From positions 112,373-176,372 of the forward strand of contig JBBIQS010000004.1 in the NCBI GenBank assembly GCA_037442205.1: a stretch of DNA of 64,000 nucleotides, read 5' to 3'. The translations under genes and the position numbers were made by a program. The stretch comes from JBBIQS01 sp037442205 (GTDB taxonomy: Bacteria > Myxococcota > Myxococcia > Myxococcales > UBA5297). Positions 44,996-53,894 of this stretch are shown piece by piece. The notes under the pieces were generated by a model. The model saw only the letters and a list, made by a program, of their open reading frames with translations. It was not told the DNA's origin and did no database searches. Position 1 is the stretch's first letter. Each line of letters begins with the position of its first letter.

Positions 44996-45373
44996 TCATC
45001 GGCCGAGGAGATAAAGCACCATCACCGCCGCGATCAGGACCTGAAGGACGACCGTGACGATGGTGACCTCGCGCTGCGGGAAGAGGAACAGCCGCTCCGC
45101 AAGGTGGACCTCGAGCCTGTCGCGCATCTCGCGGCCCTTCTTCAGCGCCGCCCAGATCAGCCAGTAGCCGAGGAGCACGAAGGCGGTGGAGAGCACCCAC
45201 ACGACCCAGCGAGGCCATCCCTTGATCAGCAGCTCGGAGACCAGTGCCCCGCCGCCGGCGATCGCCGCTCCCGTCCGCACCAGCGCCAGCAAGGTGCGCG
45301 TCGCCGCCCAGTAGTTGGACTCGAGGGCAAGCTGCAGGGATTTGTCGCTCGAGGGCCGGGAGTCGCTTTCCAT
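44996..45373 (-). CDS. DUF202 (YidH-like) membrane protein
   Basis: This 125-residue protein has the DUF202 pattern: a conserved ALESNYWAATRTLLALVRTG before two membrane helices (AAIAGGGALVSELLI and VWVLSTAFVLLGYWLIWAAL), then a charged segment and a third helix at the C-terminus (TIVTVVLQVLIAAVMVLYLLG). Function of this family is unknown. The start ATG 45373 is consistent with the conserved N-terminal region. It is neighboured by a broken CBS gene on the opposite strand. Confidence 0.82.
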   Translation of the reverse strand: MESDSRPSSDKSLQLALESNYWAATRTLLALVRTGAAIAGGGALVSELLIKGWPRWVVWVLSTAFVLLGYWLIWAALKKGREMRDRLEVHLAERLFLFPQREVTIVTVVLQVLIAAVMVLYLLGR

Positions 45374-45709
45374 GGCCTCAGACTATCCGCGCAGCCTGCG
45401 ACGCCTTCCCTCAGCCCGGGGAGGCATCGCGGAATTAACCCATTCCAGACTTCGCGGTCGCCGCCGCCAAGAAGCTTCAAGGGGAATCTGCCGAGGCATC
45501 GGTCCGTCGCCATCCACCAGCTCCGCTCGTCGCAGCCACACTTGCTCTGGGCTCGGCAAGCCGGGCTCCTGTGCGGCACGCTGGAGTTGTTCGTGCGCCC
45601 GGCGAGCCGCACCGTAAAGGTGCCCGGCGTCGGTCGAGTGGAATTCGGAGGACCGAGAGGGCCGCCGTGGATTTCCGGTCGAGGCGCAGAGCGCCTCGAG
45701 GAGGCCTCC
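45374..45709. other. Intergenic region upstream of the CBS pseudogene
   Basis: About 335 bases between the DUF202 gene start and recognisable CBS homology. Nothing else could be assigned. The promoter and start of the CBS gene may have been in here. Confidence 0.3.
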
Positions 45710-46151
45710 ACGCTCACTTCCGAAATTCTGGGAAGAAAGGGCACTCGGGTCGTCACCATCGGGCCGGAGTCGGAGCTGGTCGGTGCCGCACGAAAGCTCT
45801 CCGGGAACGGGATCGGCTCGCTGGTCGTCACCGGCACACGTTGAGCAGTCGTCGGCATCATCACCGAGCGAGAGATCGTCCGGCAGTTCGCGCAAGGGGG
45901 CCGGGCTAGGCACCATGAGCGTTCGCGACGCCATGGCCACCAACGTCATCTCCACCAGGCCGGGCGAGGACGTGGAGGTGGCCTTGAGGCTGATGTCCGA
46001 GCGGCGCATCTGCCATCTGCCGGTCATCAAGGACGAAAGGCCGCAGGGGATCGTGTCTCTCGGCGACCTGCTCCGCTTCCTGCGCTACGCCGCCGACTTG
46101 AAGCGGGGGCTCCTCAGCGACTACGTGTCCGGGAAGTACCTGCACACGTAG
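45710..46151 (+). pseudogene. Broken CBS-pair domain protein
   Basis: Two CBS domains are readable only after correction. From 45710, frame 2 gives SEILGRKGTRVVTIGPESEL and GNGIGSLVVTGTR, then a TGA stop at 45842, then the in-frame continuation AVVGIITEREIVRQFAQGG. The next part is in another frame, starting around 45897 and including MSVRDAMATNVISTRPGEDV and RRICHLPVIKDERPQGIVSL. So a nonsense mutation and a frameshift disable it. The second half (ATG 45915) alone could still make a single-CBS protein of 78 residues. Confidence 0.8.
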
Positions 46152-46232
46152 ATGCCCGACCTCGCGCAATTCGGCCTTACTCGCCGTTTCGGGCGACGAG
46201 CCTCCATGCGCCCGGAAGCTCGAGCGCTCGAC

Positions 46233-47615
46233 TTAGTTGCCTCGGTATTGGAGTCGGGCGCCGCGGTCAGGACCGGCGGGCTGGGGAGTTCGCTCGCCGG
46301 GCGAGACGATCGCCGGTCCTCCGCTCTTCGCGAACATGTCTCCGCCGTCGAAGACGTCGGTGAAGCGCTTCAGGGCCACGTAGGCGCCGTACCGCTGGAG
46401 GATGTGGTAGACGGCGTTCCAGCTCGTCGCCTGCTCCGGGTAGTCGCCGAGCTGCAGCAACTCGGGGATCGACAGATTGGCCGGAAGGACGTTGAGCAGG
46501 GCGCGCCGCGACCGGTTCTTCTCGGACACGCGCCACAGATAGTCGGCGGTCGAGAAGGTAGCGATCATCCGGAGCCGTTCCGCGTCGTGGGGATTTCCCG
46601 AGTTGTAGACCAGGGATCCCACGATGAACTGGTCGCGCAGCGGCAGGTCGGACAAAGGCGTTCTGCCGGCCTCCTTGAGCTTCCTGGAGGCGATCTCCTT
46701 CTCGTAGACGTACATCAGCGCCGTTCCGGCGATCGCCTCGCGAAACCGGAAGTAGCGATTGAGGAGCGGCTGTCCGCCCTGCCAGACCACGACGTCCGCC
46801 AGCCGCGTCCCCAGCCTGGCGTCGAGGCGGCTGACGAGGTCCTTGTATTTCGAAAACCCGGTGGCGATGTCGTCGAGTCCGATGCCGTAGATCGGGTGGA
46901 TGTTCTCGAGCTCCTGCTGCTTCTCGCGCAGCAGCAGCGCGCCGCCTTCGGCGATGAACGTGACCGCGATCTCGGCATCGGTGAGCCGGACCGCCGAGTC
47001 GCGCTCGCGCAGAAATTCGTTGGCGATCGCCACCGAGGCGTGGACCGTCTCGCGGAGCACCTGCTCATACGGCGCGGTGTCCCACTTCTCGTCGAAGTAG
47101 CCGAAGTAGCGTTTGGGAAAAACGCCCGAGGTCGTGAAGGTCTCCAGCTTGAAGCACTCGTAGTCGATGACCGTTCGCCGGAGCTCATCGGGGGACAGCG
47201 ACAGGCGCGCGCCGCGCGAATCGACCTCGCGGGCCTTGTCCTCGAGGTTGCGGGCGACGTTCACCACCAGCCGGCTCTCGATCTCGCTCGCGGGCACCTT
47301 TGAGAGCGCGGCGAGCGTTTTCGCGGTTGCGCCGGCTTGCTCGTCCAGGTGCTGGAGAAGCCGGTTGCGATCCTGCTCCGAAGCCCCTGAGAGGTTGGCC
47401 TTGATGCTGTCGAGCGGCGTCTGGGACGGCGCGGCGCGCGGCGGCCTCGTCCCGGCCGTGTCGCCCTGCTTCTCCGCTGCCGAGGGTATCGGCCTCGGCT
47501 GTGCGGAATCGGCTGCGGAGCGGCAGCCGGCGACGAGCAGCCCGAGCAACACGCTCACTGTGCCGGACCACTGCCTGAGAGCGACACTGCTTCGTCTACA
47601 TCCAAGCCTGCGCAT
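46233..47615 (-). CDS. Lipoprotein of unknown function
   Basis: This 460-residue protein begins MRRLGCRRSSVALRQW and has a lipobox ending VLLGLLVAGC (Cys at about 31). The mature part has Thr/Pro/Glu-rich linkers and a central helical region with YECFKLETFTTSGVFPKRYF, LENIHPIYGIGLDDIATGF and YLWRVSEKNRSRRALLNVLP. I do not recognise the family. AGGTGAG lies before the ATG at 47615. It is divergent from an outer-membrane-like gene 216 bases away, and the two may be co-regulated. Confidence 0.7.
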   Translation of the reverse strand: MRRLGCRRSSVALRQWSGTVSVLLGLLVAGCRSAADSAQPRPIPSAAEKQGDTAGTRPPRAAPSQTPLDSIKANLSGASEQDRNRLLQHLDEQAGATAKTLAALSKVPASEIESRLVVNVARNLEDKAREVDSRGARLSLSPDELRRTVIDYECFKLETFTTSGVFPKRYFGYFDEKWDTAPYEQVLRETVHASVAIANEFLRERDSAVRLTDAEIAVTFIAEGGALLLREKQQELENIHPIYGIGLDDIATGFSKYKDLVSRLDARLGTRLADVVVWQGGQPLLNRYFRFREAIAGTALMYVYEKEIASRKLKEAGRTPLSDLPLRDQFIVGSLVYNSGNPHDAERLRMIATFSTADYLWRVSEKNRSRRALLNVLPANLSIPELLQLGDYPEQATSWNAVYHILQRYGAYVALKRFTDVFDGGDMFAKSGGPAIVSPGERTPQPAGPDRGARLQYRGN

Positions 47616-47831
47616 CGCTTCGCTCACCTTTCGTCCACCGGACACGGGAAGCCGAGAACAAATGCAAAAGCGATTCCGCACCTGGGCAACCCTCAGGCGT
47701 CGAGAAAGTGGGCGACGTCCCAACGCAATGCTGCTTTACGACCTGGAAGCTGACGTTGCGACCGCGAGACTGATTGACCCGAGCTGACCGATTGCTGGAC
47801 TCTGGGGGCCGATTCTCGAATCGGAGGGAAC
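47616..47831. promoter_or_regulatory. Divergent promoter region between lipoprotein and outer-membrane-like genes
   Basis: These 216 bases separate divergent genes and should hold both promoters. No clear -10/-35 pair was found. Confidence 0.25.
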
Positions 47832-48590
47832 ATGATCCCCTGGACGATCAGCCTGGCCATCGCCTGCACGCTTGCCGCGAACGTCAGCAGCGCACAGGCC
47901 GCGGAGGGCGAATTCATCGGCCGCGCTGCCTCGCTGGGCGATGACCACGGCGCGCTCTCTTTCTCCTTGGCGGCCCCGGCAACGGGCGGTTCCGGATTGG
48001 GATTCTCCACGCTTCGGGCGACCGTCGGGGTGGGTTCATGGGTTCAGTACGGTCTTCGGGCCTCGGCAGCGAAGGAGCGCGACGGCGCGTGCCTGGCGAT
48101 GGCAGTCGTTCCCACGGATTGCCGCGCGGCCTTTGAATACGGAGTCTCTTTCGAGGTTGACTTCGCCCTGTGGCGCAGCCCCGCCGCTCTATGGGCGATG
48201 GAGTTGGCTCTATTTTCCGGGCCTCGATACCTGGGCGGCGCGGCGGCTCGCATGGGAGCCCTCGCTGGCATCGCGGCCACCACGAGCGTCCGCCTCGGAC
48301 AGCGCGGGCTCGCCTTCGCCACCCTGGGATACCAGGCCACCTACCTGGGGAGCACCGCGGCATACATCGGCGACCCGAGAGGATTTCAGCAAGCGCGATA
48401 TGCTCCTGAGAACCAGGTCAACCGAGAGCCGCTGCTGCGGCATGAGCCAATGCTCTCGGTAGGTCTCGAGGCAGCGGTCGGGGCGTTGCATCCCTTCGCC
48501 GCGCTCAACTCGGGCATCCAGAAGGACCCGTTCATTAGCGGAGTGCGGCTCTACTACGGCGGGACGGCGGGGCTAGGGTTTCTCTTCTAG
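47832..48590 (+). CDS. Exported protein, probable outer-membrane beta-barrel
   Basis: This 252-residue protein has a signal peptide (SLAIACTLAANVSSAQAAE). The mature part has alternating amphipathic strands rich in Gly, Ala and Tyr (VGVGSWVQYGLRASA, AMELALFSGPRYLGGAAARM, VRLGQRGLAFATLGYQATYL), and ends GTAGLGFLF with a terminal Phe, the signature used by barrel proteins. Two Cys (ERDGACLAMAVVPTDC) may pair in a loop. The family is unknown. The adjacent divergent lipoprotein could be its partner. Confidence 0.65.
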   Translation: MIPWTISLAIACTLAANVSSAQAAEGEFIGRAASLGDDHGALSFSLAAPATGGSGLGFSTLRATVGVGSWVQYGLRASAAKERDGACLAMAVVPTDCRAAFEYGVSFEVDFALWRSPAALWAMELALFSGPRYLGGAAARMGALAGIAATTSVRLGQRGLAFATLGYQATYLGSTAAYIGDPRGFQQARYAPENQVNREPLLRHEPMLSVGLEAAVGALHPFAALNSGIQKDPFISGVRLYYGGTAGLGFLF

Positions 48591-48689
48591 AGAATCCCGG
48601 AGCTGAGCGGGAGCAGGGTGGCCCTTCATCGCCGACATCGGCGGCGACCCGCTCTGCAGGGACTGGGGGCACAGTGCTCTCCCGACGTT

Positions 48690-51260
48690 TCAGCGGACCA
48701 GCAACATCGCCGTTGAGGGATAGCGCATCGCAATCGAGAGGGACGCGCCGTCCGGGTTGACGTGCAGCGCGCCCACCGCCTCGGTGCTCCCACCCAGCGT
48801 CGCAAGCACCCGCACGTCGCGGAAGGAATCGATCGGCCGGTCCTGGGGGACCGACAGCGTGTACAGCATGCCGTCGGTGGTCCCGACGTAGATCCGCGTA
48901 CCGTCCGGGCTCGCCGCCACCGCCCCGGTGTAGCCGTTGAAGAAGCGCATCGTGAGTGGCGCCGTGTCGCCGGCGCGCAGGTAGAAGAAGCTGCGTTTGC
49001 GCTCATCGCAGTCGCCGACGGCCGTCCCCGAGCAGGAGGCAGCCACCACGGCCAACACCTGGCCGTCTCTGGAGGACGACAGCGCGCGCGTCGACCAGAA
49101 GCTGGGAGCGTCCTCGGCGCTCGCGGGCGCCGCCTCGACCACCGTCGCTCGGGCCTGGAGCGCCCCGCTCGCATCCAATTGGACCGCCAGCGTCGAGGTC
49201 GGACGGCCCTCGCCGTCGAGCTCGAGCCGATGCTGCCCGACCCACACCCGGCCCGCGCCCTCCGCCGCCGCGAAGGTCTCATGGCCGGCGGGCAGCGCGA
49301 CCTCGCTCGGGAAGGGAACGAAGCAGCTGGTCGGTAGAAAGCGCGTCAGGTCGCCGGAGTCGGCGACCTCGCAACCCGGGCCCGCGCCGACGAGCTCGAA
49401 GCCGCTCGACTTGAGTGCCACCGCCCCATCGCCCCAGGGCTCCAGCCCCAGCACCGGCCCCGGGCCGGTGGTCAGGTACAGCGACGAGACTATCTGGGCG
49501 CTGGTGTCGCCCACGTGGCTGCGCAGGAACTCCACCGCCTCCAGCCGATCGTCCTGGGCGTTGCGCATACTCCCTGCCAGCGCGGTCGCCAGCCGGGTCG
49601 TGGTGCTCGCTCCCATGGAGAAGTAGTCGGTCCGGTGCGAGAGGGTCAGCCAAGCGAGCGGGTCGCCGGGCGAGCTGCCGAACAGCCAGTTGGCCATCGG
49701 GCTCAGCGCCGACATGGTGTCGATGGCGTCGACGTAGCCGGCCGTGGCGAGCGGATAGTCGAGCGAATACCGCGCGACCACCGCCCTGGCATCCCGGTCG
49801 ACCAGCACCAGCCGACCGCTCTCGCGATCGGACATGGCGACGGAGACCCAGGCCATCGCCGACCGCGCCGGGTCCTGGACCATCCGCGGCACCAGCCCGA
49901 CGGCCATGCTCCCGAGCGAGCGCTCCTGGTCGAGGTCGAGCTCGAACATCCCGGCGGGCGAGGACGCCCACAGCTCGCCGAACCTGCCCCGGTGCAGCCA
50001 GGAGGTCCCAGCGGGGAGATCGATGCGCCCGAGGAAGCCGTCGCCGACGGCCTTTTCGTAGACCAGCAGCGGGTCGCGCTTCCTGAGAAGCGCCAGCCGC
50101 GGGGTGGCCTGCGCGCCGATCAGCGCCACGTCCCGGATCGTCTCCTCGTCCGGTCCGGTGAAGGAGAGCACCGTGCGCAGGGGCGGAGTCTTGGTGAGGT
50201 CGTAGCGCTCGACCAGCGAGCCGGCGGAAAGCGAGCGCCGCACCGCCACGGTGTTGCCGTCCTCGCTCAGCGAGAGGCCGGGATCGACGTCGATCTCGGA
50301 GGAGGGAAGCGGATCGTCGACCAACGCCAGCTTCCAGTTGCTGTCGGGGGTGGGAATCTCGTCGGGGAAGCGCTGGGGCTGCGAGCCGGAGCAGTCCGGG
50401 AGGTCGCTCGTCGGGACCTCGAAGATTCCGCCCTGGCCGCCGGTGCGCACCCCCAGGATCGAGCCGGCGCCGTTCGGCCGGAGGGCGAGCCGTTGCAGCC
50501 GGCCCTGGGTCTGGGGCCGAGATTGATCGAGCTGTAGGTGCCGAACCGCGCGCCAGCCCTCCTCGCAGAGGGCAAGGGCGACCAGGCCCGTCGCGCTCAC
50601 GCTCGACCCTCCTGCGGGACTTTGGACGCCGTAGGACACGACGGCCCGCGTGCCCGAAGGAAGCACGACCACGTCCTCGACCCAGGGCATCTTCGCGCGC
50701 CCATCGGGCAGCTTCACCCGGAAGGCGCGGGTCTGCTTCAGCTCGCCGGTATGGGCATCGACGATCAGAAGGCGCTCGTCCCATTCCAGATCGAGGACCA
50801 TGACCACGCCGGCGCCCGCGCTCAGCTGGAAGGGGTCGACGCCGACGCCGGTGCGTCGCGGAGTTCCCTCCTCGGCGAGGTGCCCGATCCCGAGGTAGCG
50901 ACCGGTGATCGGCTCCTGGCTGTCGCCGGCGCTGGTCTTCACCACCCAGCGCAGGTCGGCGTCGAAGGCCAGGCCGCCGGGAGCGGCGACGGTCAGCCGC
51001 TCCAAGCCGTCGCCGCCGACCGCCGCGGGCTCGAGGAGCCGCGCCGCCACGCCCTCGACGAAGATTTGGGCGCTCTCCTTCGCGGCGGCGCCGAGGTGCT
51101 CGCCGGTGAGGGTCACTCGCTGGCCGGCAAAGAAGTCCTTGGGCTCGACGCGCGCGAGGCTCGGGCGCGAGGGGGACGTCGGGAGGGCGGTCAGCGAGAA
51201 GTCCTGACAAGCGGCGCAGAGGACCAACGCCCCGATCCGCAACCACCTCGATGCTCGCAT
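48690..51260 (-). CDS. Large lipoprotein with IPT/TIG domain and beta-propeller-like repeats
   Basis: This 856-residue lipoprotein has a lipobox ending GALVLCAACQDF (Cys at about 19). An IPT/TIG-like domain follows at about 35-100 (RVEPKDFFAGQRVTLTGEHL). The remaining 700 residues show repeated Trp/Gly/Asp-rich motifs (EDGNTVAVRRSLS, SPDGTRIYVGTTDGMLYTLS), resembling an NHL/YVTN-type beta-propeller. It is a surface or periplasmic protein of unknown function. The start at ATG 51260 directly precedes the signal. A long gap on its 3-prime side separates it from the 47832 gene, which faces it. Confidence 0.8.
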   Translation of the reverse strand: MRASRWLRIGALVLCAACQDFSLTALPTSPSRPSLARVEPKDFFAGQRVTLTGEHLGAAAKESAQIFVEGVAARLLEPAAVGGDGLERLTVAAPGGLAFDADLRWVVKTSAGDSQEPITGRYLGIGHLAEEGTPRRTGVGVDPFQLSAGAGVVMVLDLEWDERLLIVDAHTGELKQTRAFRVKLPDGRAKMPWVEDVVVLPSGTRAVVSYGVQSPAGGSSVSATGLVALALCEEGWRAVRHLQLDQSRPQTQGRLQRLALRPNGAGSILGVRTGGQGGIFEVPTSDLPDCSGSQPQRFPDEIPTPDSNWKLALVDDPLPSSEIDVDPGLSLSEDGNTVAVRRSLSAGSLVERYDLTKTPPLRTVLSFTGPDEETIRDVALIGAQATPRLALLRKRDPLLVYEKAVGDGFLGRIDLPAGTSWLHRGRFGELWASSPAGMFELDLDQERSLGSMAVGLVPRMVQDPARSAMAWVSVAMSDRESGRLVLVDRDARAVVARYSLDYPLATAGYVDAIDTMSALSPMANWLFGSSPGDPLAWLTLSHRTDYFSMGASTTTRLATALAGSMRNAQDDRLEAVEFLRSHVGDTSAQIVSSLYLTTGPGPVLGLEPWGDGAVALKSSGFELVGAGPGCEVADSGDLTRFLPTSCFVPFPSEVALPAGHETFAAAEGAGRVWVGQHRLELDGEGRPTSTLAVQLDASGALQARATVVEAAPASAEDAPSFWSTRALSSSRDGQVLAVVAASCSGTAVGDCDERKRSFFYLRAGDTAPLTMRFFNGYTGAVAASPDGTRIYVGTTDGMLYTLSVPQDRPIDSFRDVRVLATLGGSTEAVGALHVNPDGASLSIAMRYPSTAMLLVR

Positions 51261-51510
51261 CTACCGCTCCGTCACCCCTCGGGACGGCACATCGTACCGC
51301 GCGGGCGTAGCGGCCGGCCAGTTTCGGACACCTCCGCTCAGGCGAGCGAAGTTTCCCTTGCTAGGGAGACTTATCTTGACGCTCCGCCGAGGCGGGAGAG
51401 CTCGAAGTGAAGAGCAGGGCTCGAGCTCCGCCTGTGCGTGCAGAACGCAGAGAGTCGCCAACGGGAAAGACCCGCCAGCGGCCCCTGAATTTGCGATAGG
51501 TCGGCGAGTC

Positions 51511-52743
51511 TCAGAACTCGTGAATCACCAGCCCACTGCGCAGCTTGGGCTCGAACCAGGTGCTCTTGGGCGGCATGATCTTTCCGGCATCGGCGATGGA
51601 CATCAGCTGATCGATCCGGGTGGCGAACATCGAGAACGCCACCTTCATCTCGCCGGAATTGACGCGCTTCTCGAGCTCGGCGGTGCCGCGGATGCCGCCG
51701 ACGAAGTCGATCCGCTTGTCGGTGCGCGGATCCTGAATCCCGAGGATCGGCGCCAGCAGGTTCTGCTGCAGGATCGAGACATCCAGCCTGGCGACCGGAT
51801 CCTTCTCGTCGAAGCTGCCGCTCTTGGCGCTGAGCAGATACCACTTCCCGCCCAGGAACATCCCGAAGTCGTGCAGCTTTCCGGGCTTCTTCTCGCCGGT
51901 CGGCTTGACCGTGAACTTCTCCTCGACCTTCTTGAGGAATGCCTCCTGGCTCAGGCCGTTCAGATCCTTCACCAGCCGGTTGTAGTCGAGGATCTGCATC
52001 TGATCGTGCGGGAAGATCACCGCCAGGAAGGAGTTGTGCTCTTCGCTCCCGGTCGACTTCCCCTTGGCCGCGCGCGCCTGCTGCACCCGCGAGGCCGCCG
52101 CCGACCGGTGGTGCCCGTCGGCCACGTAGAGCGCCGGAATCGCCTCGAACTCGTTCTGCAGCGCCGCCACGTCCGCCTTGCCCTCCACAACCCAGAAGGT
52201 GTGGCCGATCCCGTCCTCGGTGGTGAAGTCGTAGGTCGGCTGGCCGGCGCACAGCTTCGACACCAGCGCGTCGATCGACTTGCGCGCCGGATAGGTCAGG
52301 AACACCGGCTCGTCGTTGGCGTTGAGCACGTCGATGTGCCGGGTGCGATCGTCCTCTTTGTCGGCCCGCGTCAGCTCGTGCTTCTTGATGAGACCTTTCT
52401 GGTATTCGGCCACGCTCGCCCCGGCCACCAGCCCGGTCTGCACGTGGGAGCCCATCTTCTGCCGGTAGAGGTAGAAGCACGGGCTCTTGTCAGCCTGCAG
52501 CACGCCCTCCTTCTTGAACTTCTCCAGGTTCTTCACGCCCAGCTCGTACACCTCGTCGGCGTGCGAGTCGGTGCCCTTCGGCAGGTCGATCTCCGGGCGC
52601 GAGACGTGGAAGAACGACAGCGCGTTGCCCTGGGCGTAGGCCCGCGCCTCCTCGGTGTTCACGACGTCGTAGGGCGGGCAAGCGACCTTGAGGACCTTGT
52701 CGGCGGGGGGACGCAGACCGGCGAACGGGCGGACGATCGACAT
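51511..52743 (-). CDS. DUF1015 family protein (ParB-like motif)
   Basis: The 410-residue protein matches the DUF1015 family along its length: MSIVRPFAGLRPPADKVLKV, CPPYDVVNTEEARAY, IKKHELTRADKEDDRTRHID and the motif ALYVADGHHRSAAA, which resembles the DGHHR motif of ParB/sulfiredoxin-fold kinases such as SerK. The C-terminal region (RIDFVGGIRG, GEMKVAFSMF, IMPPKSTWFEPKLRSGL) is also family-typical. The function is unknown; a phosphotransfer on a small substrate is possible from the motif only. It follows dapA on the same strand, 69 bases downstream, so they may be one operon. Confidence 0.85.
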   Translation of the reverse strand: MSIVRPFAGLRPPADKVLKVACPPYDVVNTEEARAYAQGNALSFFHVSRPEIDLPKGTDSHADEVYELGVKNLEKFKKEGVLQADKSPCFYLYRQKMGSHVQTGLVAGASVAEYQKGLIKKHELTRADKEDDRTRHIDVLNANDEPVFLTYPARKSIDALVSKLCAGQPTYDFTTEDGIGHTFWVVEGKADVAALQNEFEAIPALYVADGHHRSAAASRVQQARAAKGKSTGSEEHNSFLAVIFPHDQMQILDYNRLVKDLNGLSQEAFLKKVEEKFTVKPTGEKKPGKLHDFGMFLGGKWYLLSAKSGSFDEKDPVARLDVSILQQNLLAPILGIQDPRTDKRIDFVGGIRGTAELEKRVNSGEMKVAFSMFATRIDQLMSIADAGKIMPPKSTWFEPKLRSGLVIHEF

Positions 52744-52812
52744 GGGCAGACTCCCTGGTTGTTGCGCGCCTCCGTCAGGAGAGGCGCTCGAGGAAAGAGT
52801 GGCGGTTGCGGC

Positions 52813-53694
52813 CTACACCAGGCCGAGCTCGGCCAGCGCCTGCTTCAGCTTCGCCAGCGGCGCCTCGCTCAGGTAGGTCAGCGGCAGGCGGATCTCCGGG
52901 CCGAAGCGGCCCATCAGGTGCAGCGCCGCCTTGACCGGGATCGGGTTGGCCTCCAGGAACAGGCAACGGTGCAGCGGGTTGAGCTTCACTTGCAGCTCGG
53001 CGGCCCGCTTCACGTTGCCGTCGAGCGCGGCGTGCACCAACTCGCTCACCAGCTTCGGCGCGACGTTGGCCGAGACGCTGATCACGCCCTTGCCGCCCAG
53101 CGCGATGAACGGCGCGATGGTGAAGTCGTCCCCGGACAATAGCGCCAGCCGCTCGCTGCCGATCTTCTCGAGGATGTCCACCATCCGGATCATCGAGGCA
53201 GTGGCCTCCTTGAGCCCGACCACCTCCTTGATGTCGCACAGCCGCTCAATGGCCTCGGGCAGCATGTCCAGGCCGGTCCGCCCGGGGACGTTGTAGGGCA
53301 CCAGCGGGAACCCGGGGTGCGCCTTGGCGATGGCCTTGTAGTGCTGGACCAGGCCATCTTGCGTCGGCTTGTTGTAGTAGGGCGTGACCACCAGCGCGCC
53401 GTCGGCGCCAGCGTCGCGAGCCCGCTGCACCGCCTCGATGGTCGCCGCGGTGGAGTTGCTGCCCGCGCCGGCGATCACCGGGACCTTGCCCTTGGCGACC
53501 TCGACCGCGGTCTTCACCGCCAAGAGCTGCTCGGCGGCGCTCATGGTCACCGCCTCGCCGGTGGTCCCGATCGGCACCAGGCCGTCGGTGCCGCCCTCGA
53601 GCTGATAGCGAATCAGGGCGCGGTAGGCCTCGAGATCGAGCGCGCCGTTCTTGAACGGCGTGGCCAACGCGACGAACGAACCGACGAGCTTCAT
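52813..53694 (-). CDS. dapA: 4-hydroxy-tetrahydrodipicolinate synthase
   Basis: DapA condenses pyruvate with aspartate semialdehyde in lysine and peptidoglycan-precursor biosynthesis. The 293-residue protein has the TIM-barrel pattern: GTTGEAVT (44-51), VTPYYNKPTQDG (104-115), the catalytic Tyr134 in LVPYNVPGRTG, the Schiff-base Lys162 in VGLKEATAS and LLSGDDFTIAPFIALGGKGV. AGGAGAG precedes the ATG at 53694; an upstream frame adds 21 non-conserved residues. It is head to head with the Cys-rich lipoprotein gene. The TAGACT at about 53750 on its strand is a possible -10 box. Confidence 0.95.
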   Translation of the reverse strand: MKLVGSFVALATPFKNGALDLEAYRALIRYQLEGGTDGLVPIGTTGEAVTMSAAEQLLAVKTAVEVAKGKVPVIAGAGSNSTAATIEAVQRARDAGADGALVVTPYYNKPTQDGLVQHYKAIAKAHPGFPLVPYNVPGRTGLDMLPEAIERLCDIKEVVGLKEATASMIRMVDILEKIGSERLALLSGDDFTIAPFIALGGKGVISVSANVAPKLVSELVHAALDGNVKRAAELQVKLNPLHRCLFLEANPIPVKAALHLMGRFGPEIRLPLTYLSEAPLAKLKQALAELGLV

Positions 53695-53894
53695 TGCGAC
53701 TCTCCTGACGGCGAAGGCCAGCTTTTGGACCTTCAAAAAGGATGCGGAGTCTAGCATCGCTCAAACACCCCACGCCTTTGATTCGTCCCTTGCGGTCCTG
53801 CTACTCTTCGGCCGCCGCGAGCGCCCGATCTCGGCCCCCCCTGTCCCGCCGCGCCTGAGCGGCGAGCACCTCAAGTACGGAAGCGAGGATTCCA

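Noticed and set aside
45783..46151. Intact 122-codon gene for a CBS protein
   Set aside because: The first 44 residues are not family-like, while CBS homology begins further upstream in another frame. The whole is better explained as a pseudogene.
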